From NCBI GenBank assembly GCA_002413185.1, contig DHWM01000048.1, forward strand, positions 16,788 through 40,015: a stretch of DNA of 23,228 nucleotides, read 5' to 3'. Under the pieces are notes generated by a model. That model did not search any database and was not told the origin of the DNA. It saw only the letters and a list, made by a program, of their open reading frames with translations. This document shows, piece by piece, positions 12,881 to 20,674 of the stretch. Position 1 is the stretch's first letter, and every line of letters begins with the position of its first letter. The DNA comes from Actinobacteria bacterium UBA5182 (lineage in GTDB: Bacteria > Actinomycetota > UBA4738). The position numbers and the translations under genes are program-made.

Positions 12881-14418
12881 GGCGGATCCGAGGAGCCGCC
12901 GGCCGGACCTTCCGGTCGCTGCGGGTGCGGAACTACCGGTTCTACTTCGTCGGGCAGACCATCTCTATGTCCGGAACGTGGATGCAGTCGGTGGGCCAGG
13001 CGTGGTTGGTGCTCAAGCTGGGAGGCGGCGGCCTGGCGCTGGGACTGGTGACGGCGCTGCAGTTCACGCCGATCCTGGTGGCCGGGCCCTGGGGTGGCGT
13101 CATCGCCGACCGCGTCGACAAGCGCAGGCTCATCGCGTTCACCCAGGGAACCGCGGGGGTGCTGGCCCTGGTGCTGGGCGTCCTGACGGTCACCGGCGCG
13201 GTCCAGCTCTGGATGGTCTACGTGATGGCCGTGCTGCTGGGCGCGGTCAACCTGGTCGACATGCCGTCCCGGCAGAGCTTCGTCATGGAGATGGTCGGAC
13301 GCGAGGACGTGGCCAACGCGGTCAGCCTCAACAGCGTGGTGGTGAACGCGGCGCGTATCGTCGGCCCGGCCCTGGCCGGGGTCCTCATTGCCACGGTCGG
13401 CATCGGGATCTGCTTCCTCCTGAACTCGGCGTCCTACATCGCCGTCGTGGTGGCGTTCGTCAAGATGCGACCGGAGGAGCTCCAGCGCGGCGAGCCCGTC
13501 CCCCGGAAGCGAGGCCAGCTCCGGGAGGGGTTCCGGTACGTGTGGTCGAAGTCCGAATTGCGCACCCCGCTGCTGCTGATGGCTGTGGTGGGTACGCTCG
13601 CCTACAACTTCTCGGTGGTGTTCCCGTTGCTGGTCCGGGACTCCTTCGGCGGCGGCGCCGGAGCGTACGGCGCGCTGTACTCGGTCATGGGGGCAGGCGC
13701 GGTGACTGGTGGCCTGTACATCGCGATGCGGGCACGGGCCACCCGGGCGCTGCTGGCCGTCTCGATGCTGGCGCTCGGCGCGACGCTGCTGGCGGCGGCG
13801 TTCGCCCCGTCGTTCGTCCTGGAAATGGTGGCCATGCTGCCCATCGGCGCGGCCAGCACCGCGTTCATCGCCACGTCGAACTCGCTCCTGCAGCTCGAGT
13901 CGAGCGGACAGATGCGCGGCCGGGTCATGGCGCTGTTCTCCATGGTGTTCCTGGGATCGACGCCCATCGGTGGCCCGTTCATCGGATGGGTGTCCGAACG
14001 GTTCGGTCCGAGGGAAGCTCTGGGGCTGGGAGCCGTGGCGACGATCCTGGCCTCGATGGCCGCGATCTGGTCTGTACGAAGGGGAGCCGCGCCGTACTCA
14101 GACGGTCGCGAAGTAGACCGGGGGCGAGGTTGGCTGCCTGCTCCCACCGCGCGGTTCCACGCTGACGGCGAGCGCCACGAACGCCTTCGCCAGCGTGACC
14201 GGGGCGGCGACCGCGCCGCCCCGGGGCACGAAGGTCCCGGCCGGGCTCATCGGAGCGCCGGGCGAGGGCTGGAACCACAGCTCGTAGACCTTCCCGTCGG
14301 GCGGTGGGCCGAGGCTGGACGCGATGACCCAGCCGCGTCCCGACCCGACGGCGTAGGCCACAGAGACCGCAGGAGCGCCGGCAGAGGACCGAAGCGTCAG
14401 CACCCGCACGTCGCCTGA
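12877..14418 (+). CDS. MFS exporter (MFS_3/EntS-like) with antisense-overlapping C-terminal extension
   Basis: Predicted integral membrane transporter, 513 residues as read. The N-terminus RSLRVRNYRFYFVGQTISMSGTWMQSVGQAWLV is typical of the MFS_3 group. The loop between helices 2 and 3 reads GGVIADRVDKRRLIA (the MFS motif A region), and a helix 4-5 segment reads VDMPSRQSFVMEMV. About twelve hydrophobic helices end near residue 410 (ASMAAIWSVRRG). From about 14100 to the stop at 14418 the sequence is Arg/Gly/Pro-rich and lies antisense to the anti-sigma gene, so it looks like run-through, not transporter. In another frame a stop occurs at 14114-14116, so one indel near 14050-14090 would give a normal protein of about 413 residues. 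The start is GTG at 12877, overlapping marR (GTGA). It is probably a drug or metabolite exporter controlled by that regulator. Confidence 0.85.
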   Translation: MRRIRGAAGRTFRSLRVRNYRFYFVGQTISMSGTWMQSVGQAWLVLKLGGGGLALGLVTALQFTPILVAGPWGGVIADRVDKRRLIAFTQGTAGVLALVLGVLTVTGAVQLWMVYVMAVLLGAVNLVDMPSRQSFVMEMVGREDVANAVSLNSVVVNAARIVGPALAGVLIATVGIGICFLLNSASYIAVVVAFVKMRPEELQRGEPVPRKRGQLREGFRYVWSKSELRTPLLLMAVVGTLAYNFSVVFPLLVRDSFGGGAGAYGALYSVMGAGAVTGGLYIAMRARATRALLAVSMLALGATLLAAAFAPSFVLEMVAMLPIGAASTAFIATSNSLLQLESSGQMRGRVMALFSMVFLGSTPIGGPFIGWVSERFGPREALGLGAVATILASMAAIWSVRRGAAPYSDGREVDRGRGWLPAPTARFHADGERHERLRQRDRGGDRAAPGHEGPGRAHRSAGRGLEPQLVDLPVGRWAEAGRDDPAASRPDGVGHRDRRSAGRGPKRQHPHVA

Positions 14419-14787
14419 GTTCCGCGCTCCGAGGACGTGGCCGATGACGCCGGAGGCCACGGCCAGCAGAAGGACCGCCGCAGCCACGGCCAGCCACCGT
14501 TCTGCGCGTCCCCATCGTCCCCGGGTAGCCACTGGAGCGTCGCGACGAGCCATCGAGATGAGCCGCTCTTCCGCTACGGTCGACAGCGGTTCGGGGTCCA
14601 CCTCCAGGGCCAGGCGCGCCGCCGCCTCGCCGTACTCCGCGACCAGCCGCCCACACTCCTGGCAGGACTCGCCGTGTTCGGCCATCTGCTGGTGCATCCG
14701 CCGCCGCCCCAGCTCGTCCAACCCGTCGAGGGCGTCCGCTGCGATGAGCTCCTCGAGCTCGTCGTGGGACAGGTCGGCCGGGCTCAT
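14098..14787 (-). CDS. Zinc anti-sigma factor, RskA-like
   Basis: Predicted 229-residue membrane anti-sigma factor for the adjacent ECF sigma factor. The N-terminal cytosolic ZAS domain has EHGESCQECGRL with H38-x3-C42-x2-C45. One transmembrane helix follows at about 97-119, and the extracytoplasmic RskA domain includes YELWFQPSPGAPMSPAGTF and a typical ending with SVEPRGGSRQPTSPPV. The start overlaps the sigma stop by ATGA (14784-14787), which implies coupled synthesis at fixed stoichiometry. In this family, regulated proteolysis at or near the membrane frees the sigma factor; the trigger is not visible. Its 3' half is antisense to the tail of the exporter frame. Because this protein is complete and ends normally, it is the real gene in that overlap. 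Confidence 0.9.
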   Translation of the reverse strand: MSPADLSHDELEELIAADALDGLDELGRRRMHQQMAEHGESCQECGRLVAEYGEAAARLALEVDPEPLSTVAEERLISMARRDAPVATRGRWGRAERWLAVAAAVLLLAVASGVIGHVLGARNSGDVRVLTLRSSAGAPAVSVAYAVGSGRGWVIASSLGPPPDGKVYELWFQPSPGAPMSPAGTFVPRGGAVAAPVTLAKAFVALAVSVEPRGGSRQPTSPPVYFATV

Positions 14788-15410
14788 CCGTCTCCCCTTG
14801 GCAGCAGCCCCCGGAGCCGGCGCATCCCCAGGAGGGTCCGGCTCTTCACCGTCCCCAGCGGGAGATCGAGCTCCTCGGCGATCGTGGATTGGGTCTTTCC
14901 TTCGTAATACATCATCTCCAGGACCTGTCGCTGTTCAGATGGGATGTCCTCGAGGGCGGCCCTGACCTGCTGCCTGGACTGGGCCATGTCGGCTTGCTCC
15001 ACGACGTTTTGTGCGATGTCTTCGACGTCGGTCTCCGGCACATGCTCTCTCCCTCGGCGCCGCTGCGCCTCCTCCCGCCTGACCGCGTCGACCGCCCGGT
15101 GGTGCACCGTCGACATGAGCCAGGCTCGGAAGCTTCCCCGCTCCTCCCGGTACCTTCCCGGGTCACGCCACAGTGCCAGGAAGGCCTCCTGCACGATCTC
15201 CTCGGCGATGAAGGACTGTCGCACCAGCCGGAACGCCAGCCCCTTCGCCGACGAGCCGTATCGTCGGAACAGTGTCCGGAAGGCTTCCTCGTCGCCCGTC
15301 CGGACCCTTCGGACCAGGTCTCTGTCGCGAGCGTCCTCGAGGTCACGAACGACCACGATGGTGCCCCCGACACGTTCCTTCAGGCGATGGTCTTGTGCCT
15401 GGTCCACCAC
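14784..15410 (-). CDS. ECF RNA polymerase sigma factor, SigK-like
   Basis: Predicted 208-residue sigma-70 family factor with regions 2 and 4 only. Region 2 runs from GDEEAFRTLFRRYGSSAKG through IAEEIVQEAFLALWRDPGRY to GSFRAWLMSTVHHRAVDAVRR. Region 4 is LEDIPSEQRQVLEMMYYEGKTQSTIAEELDLPLGTVKSR. The acidic linker between them is about 30 residues. The start is uncertain. The longest form begins with GTG at 15410, but GTG near 15359 (before VVRDLEDARDRDLV) has a G-rich sequence upstream and would trim 17 residues. It forms a two-gene unit with the RskA-like anti-sigma factor. It lies 83 bp after the ligase gene on the same strand, and the gap holds a long inverted repeat. Confidence 0.92.
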   Translation of the reverse strand: MVDQAQDHRLKERVGGTIVVVRDLEDARDRDLVRRVRTGDEEAFRTLFRRYGSSAKGLAFRLVRQSFIAEEIVQEAFLALWRDPGRYREERGSFRAWLMSTVHHRAVDAVRREEAQRRRGREHVPETDVEDIAQNVVEQADMAQSRQQVRAALEDIPSEQRQVLEMMYYEGKTQSTIAEELDLPLGTVKSRTLLGMRRLRGLLPRGDG

Positions 15411-15472
15411 GATCCGGCGGCTCCCGTCCTTGCGTCCTCACCCCTGGTTCGCATTGGGCGGGGCGCCGGATC
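15411..15472. repeat. 9-bp inverted repeat between ligase and sigma factor genes
   Basis: GATCCGGCG (15411-15419) and CGCCGGATC (15464-15472) are exact reverse complements 44 bp apart. They fill most of the gap between the sigma start and the ligase stop. A transcript could pair them, but no T-run follows on either strand. The role is unknown. Confidence 0.4.
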
Positions 15473-15493
15473 ACACAAAACGTCATCGAAGCT

Positions 15494-17428
15494 TCAGATC
15501 CTCTCCCGGATGGCGTCCAGAGCCGATGGGTTCTCCAGGCTCGACAGGTCGCCTGCATCCTGCTTCATCACCACGGCGCGCAGCGCCCTCCGGACGATCT
15601 TCGCGCTCCGAGTCTTGGGAAGCTCATCGACGAAGACGACCCGAGACGGCTTGAACGCCTTGCCCAGGCGGGTCGCGACGAGGTCCGACAGCTCCTTCGC
15701 CAGCGCCTCGCCGCCTGGACGGTCGGGCCCGGTCACCACGAAGCACCAGATCGCCTCGCCCTTGATCTCATCGGGAACGCCCACCGCGGCGCTCTCGGCG
15801 ACCGCGGCGTGGTCGGTCAGCGCGCTCTCCACCTCGGCGGGGCCCAGTCGTTTGCCCGCGATGTTCATGGTGTCGTCGGATCGGCCGTGCAGGAACCAGA
15901 AGCCGTCCTCGTCCACGCTTGCCCAGTCCCCGTGCACCCACACGTCAGGCCACCTTCGCCAGTACGTGTCCAGGTACCGCTCGGGGTCCTTCCAGATCCC
16001 GCGGGTCATCCCCGGCCAGGGTTTCTTGCACACGAGCTCGCCGACCTGGCCCGGCTCGACCGGACGGCCTTGGGCGTCCCAGATGTCGACGTCCATCCCC
16101 AGGGCCGGCCCCCGCAGGGTGCAGGCCTTGAGCTCGGTGATGGGAAGGGGCGAAAGGAAGCACGCCCCGACCTCCGTTCCTCCGGACAGATTGATGATGG
16201 GGCATCGGTTCCCGCCCACCTCCCGCAGGAACCACATGTATGGCTCCGGGTTCCACGGCTCCCCTGTCGACCCGAGGATCCGAAGGCTCGACAGGTCGTG
16301 CTTGCGCACCGGCTCCTCGCCTGAGGGGATCAGGGCCCGGATCAGCGTGGGGGAGATCCCTAGCACGTTCACGCCGTGGCGCTCCACCAGGTCCCACAGG
16401 CGGTCCGCGGGGTCGTTGGGCGCCCCGTCGAACAGGAACACTGTCGCGCCCAACGCTCCGGCTCCCACGATCTCCCACGGCCCCATGATCCATCCCAGGT
16501 CTGACACCCAGAACAGCGTCTCGTCCTGGTGAAGGTCCGCTTGATGGGCGACCTCCTGGGCGATCTTCACCAAGAAGCCACCGTGGGCGTGCACCGAGCC
16601 CTTCGGCTTCCCGGTGGTGCCGCTGGTGTAGGCGATGAACAGGGGATGCTCGGGGTCGAGCCGCGCAGTGTCGAAGAGATCGGACTGGGAGGCGCACAGC
16701 TCCTCCCAGGCGACGTCCCGTCCCTCGGTCCAGGGCAGGTCCTCGCGCCCCACCCGGTTCCATACCAGGACGTGCTCCACGGAAGGGCTGGCCGCGACCG
16801 CTTCGTCCGCCGTCTCCTTCATCCTGATCACCGACCCGCGCCGGAGCACCCCGTCCGCGGTGATCAGCACCTTGGCCTGCGAGTCGGCCAGCCGCGTGGC
16901 CACCGCGTCGGCACCGTACCCGGAGAACAGCGGGAGATAGATGGCGCCGAGCTTGGCGCAGGCCAGGGTCGCGGCCACGGTCTCAGGTGCCATCGGAAGA
17001 AAGATGGCCACGACGTCCCCGTCCTCGACGCCGAGGCTTCGAAGTCCCCCGGCCAAGCGGTTCGCCCTGCGCTGGAGCTCGCCATAAGAGACGGTTCGAA
17101 CCGAACCCTCCTCGCCCTCCCATACCACCGCGGGCCGGTCCGGAGTGGCCTGGGCCCACCGGTCCACGCAGTTGTGGGCCAGGTTGATGGTGCCGCCCGA
17201 GAACCACGTGGCCCACGGTTTCCCCCGAGATTCGTCCAGCACGCGCTGGTAGGGCTGGTAGAACTCGATCCCCACGTCCTGCACCACCGCGTCCCAGAAC
17301 CACTCGATGTCGTCCTGCGACCGCTTCACCAGCTCGTCGTAGGAGGAGATGCCGTGCCGGCGCATGAACCGGGTGACGTTCGCCCGCTCCACGTAATCTT
17401 CAGAAGGACTCCACACGATCCCGCTCAT
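15494..17428 (-). CDS. Acetyl-CoA synthetase-like acyl-CoA ligase (AMP-forming)
   Basis: Predicted 644-residue ANL-superfamily enzyme that activates a short carboxylic acid to its CoA thioester through an acyl-adenylate. The N-terminal ACAS_N-type region has DIEWFWDAVVQDVGIEF (40-56) and TWFSGGTINLAHNCVDRW. The A3 phosphate loop is YTSGTTGKPKG (267-277). STGEPWNPEPYMWF and NLSGGTEVGACF form the acyl/adenylate site. GDWASVDEDGFWFLHGRSDD contains the hinge, and PKTRSAKIVRR carries the catalytic Lys at about 610. That Lys is the acetylation-controlled residue in Acs; here the preceding Gly is Ala. The start ATG 17428 has GGGAGGT about 13 nt upstream, a long spacing; the frame is open further upstream without a better start. 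It is divergent from the LCP gene with a 47-bp gap. Propionate, butyrate or acetoacetate are as possible as acetate. Confidence 0.88.
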   Translation of the reverse strand: MSGIVWSPSEDYVERANVTRFMRRHGISSYDELVKRSQDDIEWFWDAVVQDVGIEFYQPYQRVLDESRGKPWATWFSGGTINLAHNCVDRWAQATPDRPAVVWEGEEGSVRTVSYGELQRRANRLAGGLRSLGVEDGDVVAIFLPMAPETVAATLACAKLGAIYLPLFSGYGADAVATRLADSQAKVLITADGVLRRGSVIRMKETADEAVAASPSVEHVLVWNRVGREDLPWTEGRDVAWEELCASQSDLFDTARLDPEHPLFIAYTSGTTGKPKGSVHAHGGFLVKIAQEVAHQADLHQDETLFWVSDLGWIMGPWEIVGAGALGATVFLFDGAPNDPADRLWDLVERHGVNVLGISPTLIRALIPSGEEPVRKHDLSSLRILGSTGEPWNPEPYMWFLREVGGNRCPIINLSGGTEVGACFLSPLPITELKACTLRGPALGMDVDIWDAQGRPVEPGQVGELVCKKPWPGMTRGIWKDPERYLDTYWRRWPDVWVHGDWASVDEDGFWFLHGRSDDTMNIAGKRLGPAEVESALTDHAAVAESAAVGVPDEIKGEAIWCFVVTGPDRPGGEALAKELSDLVATRLGKAFKPSRVVFVDELPKTRSAKIVRRALRAVVMKQDAGDLSSLENPSALDAIRERI

Positions 17429-17475
17429 CGTTCGCTCGGCACCTCCCGGCCTGTCTGTAGGCTGGGTCAAGACTA

Positions 17476-18810
17476 ATGGCCACGCCACCTTCGAAGAACA
17501 CGCCCTCGGGCCACCCTCGCGCACGGAAGCTCTTCCTGGTCGTGGCCGGTGTGCTGTCGGTGCTGATCGCGGCTGGGTCGGGCCTTTCCATCACCACCAT
17601 CAAGCATCTGGAGACCGACTTCGGGCATTCGAAGGTTTCGACCGGCTCCACGTGTGACACGACCGGATGTCTGAAGCACGTGGATTCGGCGTGCGTCCAG
17701 AAGCGCTGCAACTTCCTGATCCTGGGGAGCGACACCCGGGCCGGGCTCACCAAGCAGCAGCAGTCCTCCTTCGGGAACAGCCAGACCGTGCAGGGGCAAC
17801 GGGCTGACACGATCATCGTCGTGCAGGTGGACGCGGCGAAGGGCAGGACCGTGGTCTTGAGCATCCCCCGCGATCTCCGCGTCAACATCCCGGGCCACGG
17901 CACCAACAAGATCAACACGGCGTTCGGCTACGGCGCGGACGTGATGGTCCAGACGGTCGAGCACCTCACCGGGCTGAAGATCAACCACTACGTCGAGGTC
18001 AACTTCATCGGCTTCCAGAGCCTGGTGAACATTTTGGGCGGGGTTCCCATCTGCATCGACAAGCCGCTGATCGACGTGCTGGCCGGCCTTCGCCTGACCC
18101 ACCCGGGCTGCTACAACATGTATGGGCGGCTGGCGCTCGCGTTCGTCCGAGCCCGCCACATCCAGGGCGACATCATCCCGGACTTCTCGCGGATCTCCCG
18201 CCAGCAGCAGTTCATCCAGGCGCTCATCCACAAGGTCCTGTCGGTGCGGGCGGTGTTCCAGCTGCCGAAGTTCATCGACGCCGCGAAGAACAACCTCATC
18301 CACGACGACCACCTCGACCTGTACGGCCTCCAGGACCTCACCATCAAGCTGGCGACGCTGGGCCAGCAGAACGTGTTCTTCCGGGTCGTGCCTGCCCAGC
18401 CGATCACCATCAACGGCGAGGACTTCGTCCAGCTGGTCCAGCCGGACGCTTCGACGCTGCTGGAGCGGATCCGGGACGGGAAAGCACTCGGGAACGTAGG
18501 GGTGGAAGCTCCGGGAACGCCGATCTCACCGGCCGACATCACCGTCCACGTTCTCGACGCCGGCTCGGGAGGCAAGGCCGACGCCGTCGCTTCGTACCTG
18601 CAACGCGCCGGCTTCGTGGTCACGTCGGTCCAGCCGGCCACCGGCGGACTCCCCGTCGACACCATCCTGTGGGGACACGGGTTCGGGAAGCAGCCGAAGG
18701 TGGTGGCCTCCTACCTCAGCTCCCTGCGCCTGGTCGAGGACGACCAGCACACCGTCGGGGCCCAGGTCACGGTGGTCATCGGGCCGGGGTTCAGCCAGGC
18801 CGGGGTGTAG
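17476..18810 (+). CDS. LytR-CpsA-Psr (LCP) family glycopolymer ligase with LytR_C domain
   Basis: Predicted 444-residue membrane-anchored enzyme that attaches cell-wall glycopolymers to peptidoglycan from lipid-linked precursors. One N-terminal signal-anchor helix is at about 18-40. The LCP domain follows with NFLILGSDTR, RADTIIVVQVDAAKGRTVVLSIPRDLRV, KINTAFGYG and FVRARHIQGD-x4-FSRISRQQQFI, which hold the Arg and Asp residues that bind the pyrophosphate head group. Two cysteine pairs lie in the segment just outside the membrane (CDTTGC and CVQKRC), and IC/GC later; disulfides are plausible. The C-terminal LytR_C domain spans about 345-435 (ITVHVLDAGSGGKADAVASYLQRAGF). The start is ATG 17476, with no Shine-Dalgarno. 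TAGGCT at 17458-17463 could be a -10 for a short-leader transcript. It is a single gene between the ligase and gatC. Confidence 0.92.
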   Translation: MATPPSKNTPSGHPRARKLFLVVAGVLSVLIAAGSGLSITTIKHLETDFGHSKVSTGSTCDTTGCLKHVDSACVQKRCNFLILGSDTRAGLTKQQQSSFGNSQTVQGQRADTIIVVQVDAAKGRTVVLSIPRDLRVNIPGHGTNKINTAFGYGADVMVQTVEHLTGLKINHYVEVNFIGFQSLVNILGGVPICIDKPLIDVLAGLRLTHPGCYNMYGRLALAFVRARHIQGDIIPDFSRISRQQQFIQALIHKVLSVRAVFQLPKFIDAAKNNLIHDDHLDLYGLQDLTIKLATLGQQNVFFRVVPAQPITINGEDFVQLVQPDASTLLERIRDGKALGNVGVEAPGTPISPADITVHVLDAGSGGKADAVASYLQRAGFVVTSVQPATGGLPVDTILWGHGFGKQPKVVASYLSSLRLVEDDQHTVGAQVTVVIGPGFSQAGV

Positions 18811-18824
18811 CGGACCGCTCGGGC

Positions 18825-18830
18825 TAGACT
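18825..18830 (+). promoter_or_regulatory. Candidate -10 box of a leaderless gatC transcript
   Basis: TAGACT ends 8 nt before the ATG of gatC (18839), and no Shine-Dalgarno is present between them. This spacing would start the transcript at or within 2 nt of the ATG. No -35 is evident. Confidence 0.35.
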
Positions 18831-18838
18831 TCCCGTCC

Positions 18839-19129
18839 ATGCCGGTGGAGATCGATGTCCAACACGTGGCCCGCCTGGCTCGTCTGGCGCTGACCGAGGA
18901 GGAACAGGAACGATTCCGCCGCCAGCTCGGGCTCATCCTGGAGCACGCCGAGAACGTGAGAGAGGTGGCGGCGGTCGATGTCCCGCCGACGTCGCATCCC
19001 ATCCCCAGGTCGAACGTGCTCCGGCCCGATGACCCGGCACCCTCGCTGAGTCACGAAGAGGCGATGGCGAGCGCGCCTGAGGAGGAGAGCGACCGGTTCA
19101 AGGTGCCGAGGGTGGTGGAGCAGGAATGA
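18839..19129 (+). CDS. gatC: Aspartyl/glutamyl-tRNA amidotransferase subunit C
   Basis: Predicted 96-residue small subunit of the GatCAB complex, which converts misacylated Glu-tRNA(Gln) or Asp-tRNA(Asn) to the correct amide. It shows the family pattern VQHVARLARLALTEEEQERFRRQLGLILEHAENV (helical hairpin), a loop with the conserved P-x-x-x-x-x-N-V-L-R-x-D-D (HPIPRSNVLRPDD), and a C-terminal F-K-V-P-R-V-V segment that threads between GatA and GatB. The length is normal. The stop overlaps the gatA start by ATGA (19126-19129). The ATG 18839 lacks a ribosome site and sits just downstream of a TAGACT box, so leaderless translation is likely. Confidence 0.95.
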   Translation: MPVEIDVQHVARLARLALTEEEQERFRRQLGLILEHAENVREVAAVDVPPTSHPIPRSNVLRPDDPAPSLSHEEAMASAPEEESDRFKVPRVVEQE

Positions 19130-20610
19130 CCGCGGAGCTATGCGATCTCACGGCACATGACCTGTCCGCCAAGCTCGCCGCCGGCGACGTTCGCGCGATC
19201 GACGTCCTCGAGTCGACGCTCCGGCGGATCGATCAGGTCGATGAACGCCTCCACACGTTCCTGACCCGCACCGAGGGCCAGGCCCGGACCCAAGCCGGCC
19301 TGGTCGACGAACGCGTCGCCAGGCGCGAGGAGGTCGGGCCTGTCGCCGGGATTCCCCTGGCGCTCAAGGACGTGTTCTGCACGAAGGGCATCCGGACCAC
19401 CGCGGGGTCGAAGATCCTCGAGCCGTACGTCCCGCCGTATGACTGCACGCCGTGGGAGCGGCTCCAGGCGGGTGGCGCCGTCCTGGTGGGGAAGACGAAT
19501 TGCGACGAGTTCGCCATGGGCTCATCGAACGAGAACTCGGCGTTTGGGCCCGTCCGGAACCCGTGGAACCTCGAAACGGTCCCGGGCGGCTCCTCGGGCG
19601 GCTCGGCGGCGGCGGTCGCATCGGGCCAAGCGGTATGGGCCCTCGGCACCGACACCGGCGGGTCGGTTCGACAACCGGCCTCGCTGTGCGGCGTGGTCGG
19701 GTTCAAGCCGACGTACGGGCGGATCTCGCGGTACGGGCTGATCGCGTTCGCATCGTCGCTGGACCACGTCGGGACGTTCACCCGCGACGTCCGTGACGCC
19801 GCCACGATCCTCTCGGCCATCGCCGGCCACGACCCTCGCGACGCCACCAGCCTTCCCGAGCCGGCCCCGCACTACGGGGCCGGCCTCGATGCCGGCGTGC
19901 AGGGCCTTCGGGTGGGGGTGATGGAGGACTGGCTGGGGACCGAAGGTGTCCAGCCGGCCGTCCGGGACTCCGTCCGGGCCGCGGTGGACCGCCTGGTGGG
20001 GCTGGGAGCCACCGCGGAGACGGCATCGCTTCCGCACGCGGACTACGCGCTCTCCGCCTACTACCTCATCGCGCCGGCCGAGTGCTCCTCGAACCTGGCC
20101 CGCTACGACGGAGTGCGGTACGGGTATCGCGCCCCCGGCGGCGGCGACGTGATGGAGATGAACATGCGCACGCGCGGCGCCGGGTTCGGCGACGAGGTGA
20201 AGCGACGAATCATGCTGGGGACGTATTCGCTCTCGGCCGGCTACTACGACGCGTACTACGGCCAGGCCCAGAAGGTCCGGACGCTGGTCATCCGCGATTA
20301 CGAGGAGGCCTTCCGGCGGTTCGACGTGCTGGTGTCGCCGACCTCGCCGACCACCGCGTTCCGGCTGGGCGAGAAGACCGAGGACCCGTTGGCGATGTAT
20401 CTGTCAGACATCTTCACCATCCCTTCGGACCTCACGGGAACACCGGCCGTCAGCATCCCGTGCGGGCTGAGCCCGGACGGGCTCCCCATCGGGTTCCAGA
20501 TCATGGGACGGCTGATGGACGAGGCCACGGTGCTCCGGGTCGCGTTCGCCTTGGAGCAGGATCTGAGGTTCGCAGCGCGGCCCCCGCTGTTGGAAGCGCT
20601 GTCAGCCTGA
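19126..20610 (+). CDS. gatA: Aspartyl/glutamyl-tRNA amidotransferase subunit A
   Basis: Predicted 494-residue amidase that releases ammonia from glutamine for the GatB kinase/transferase site. The amidase-signature triad is complete: K81 in PLALKDVFCTKG, cis-Ser S156 in VPGGSSGGSAAAVASG, and nucleophile S180 in GTDTGGSVRQPASLCG. The flanking GKTNCDEFAMGSSNENSAFGPVRNPWN is specific for GatA among amidases. The C-terminal region has SPTSPTTAFRLGEK and TGTPAVSIPCGLSPDGLPIGFQIMG. The start ATG 19126 overlaps gatC by ATGA. The gene ends 64 bp before gatB, which may have its own promoter in that gap. Confidence 0.96.
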   Translation: MTAELCDLTAHDLSAKLAAGDVRAIDVLESTLRRIDQVDERLHTFLTRTEGQARTQAGLVDERVARREEVGPVAGIPLALKDVFCTKGIRTTAGSKILEPYVPPYDCTPWERLQAGGAVLVGKTNCDEFAMGSSNENSAFGPVRNPWNLETVPGGSSGGSAAAVASGQAVWALGTDTGGSVRQPASLCGVVGFKPTYGRISRYGLIAFASSLDHVGTFTRDVRDAATILSAIAGHDPRDATSLPEPAPHYGAGLDAGVQGLRVGVMEDWLGTEGVQPAVRDSVRAAVDRLVGLGATAETASLPHADYALSAYYLIAPAECSSNLARYDGVRYGYRAPGGGDVMEMNMRTRGAGFGDEVKRRIMLGTYSLSAGYYDAYYGQAQKVRTLVIRDYEEAFRRFDVLVSPTSPTTAFRLGEKTEDPLAMYLSDIFTIPSDLTGTPAVSIPCGLSPDGLPIGFQIMGRLMDEATVLRVAFALEQDLRFAARPPLLEALSA

Positions 20611-20662
20611 GCCCCCCACCTCACCGTCCGAGCTGATCCGGCGGCCGACGGAACGCATCCCG

Positions 20663-20668
20663 TATCGT
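20663..20668 (+). promoter_or_regulatory. Candidate -10 box of a leaderless gatB transcript
   Basis: TATCGT ends 6 nt before the gatB ATG (20675), with no Shine-Dalgarno between them. If used, gatB would have its own leaderless mRNA in addition to read-through from gatCA. No clear -35 is seen. Confidence 0.3.
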
Positions 20669-20674
20669 GTCGGC

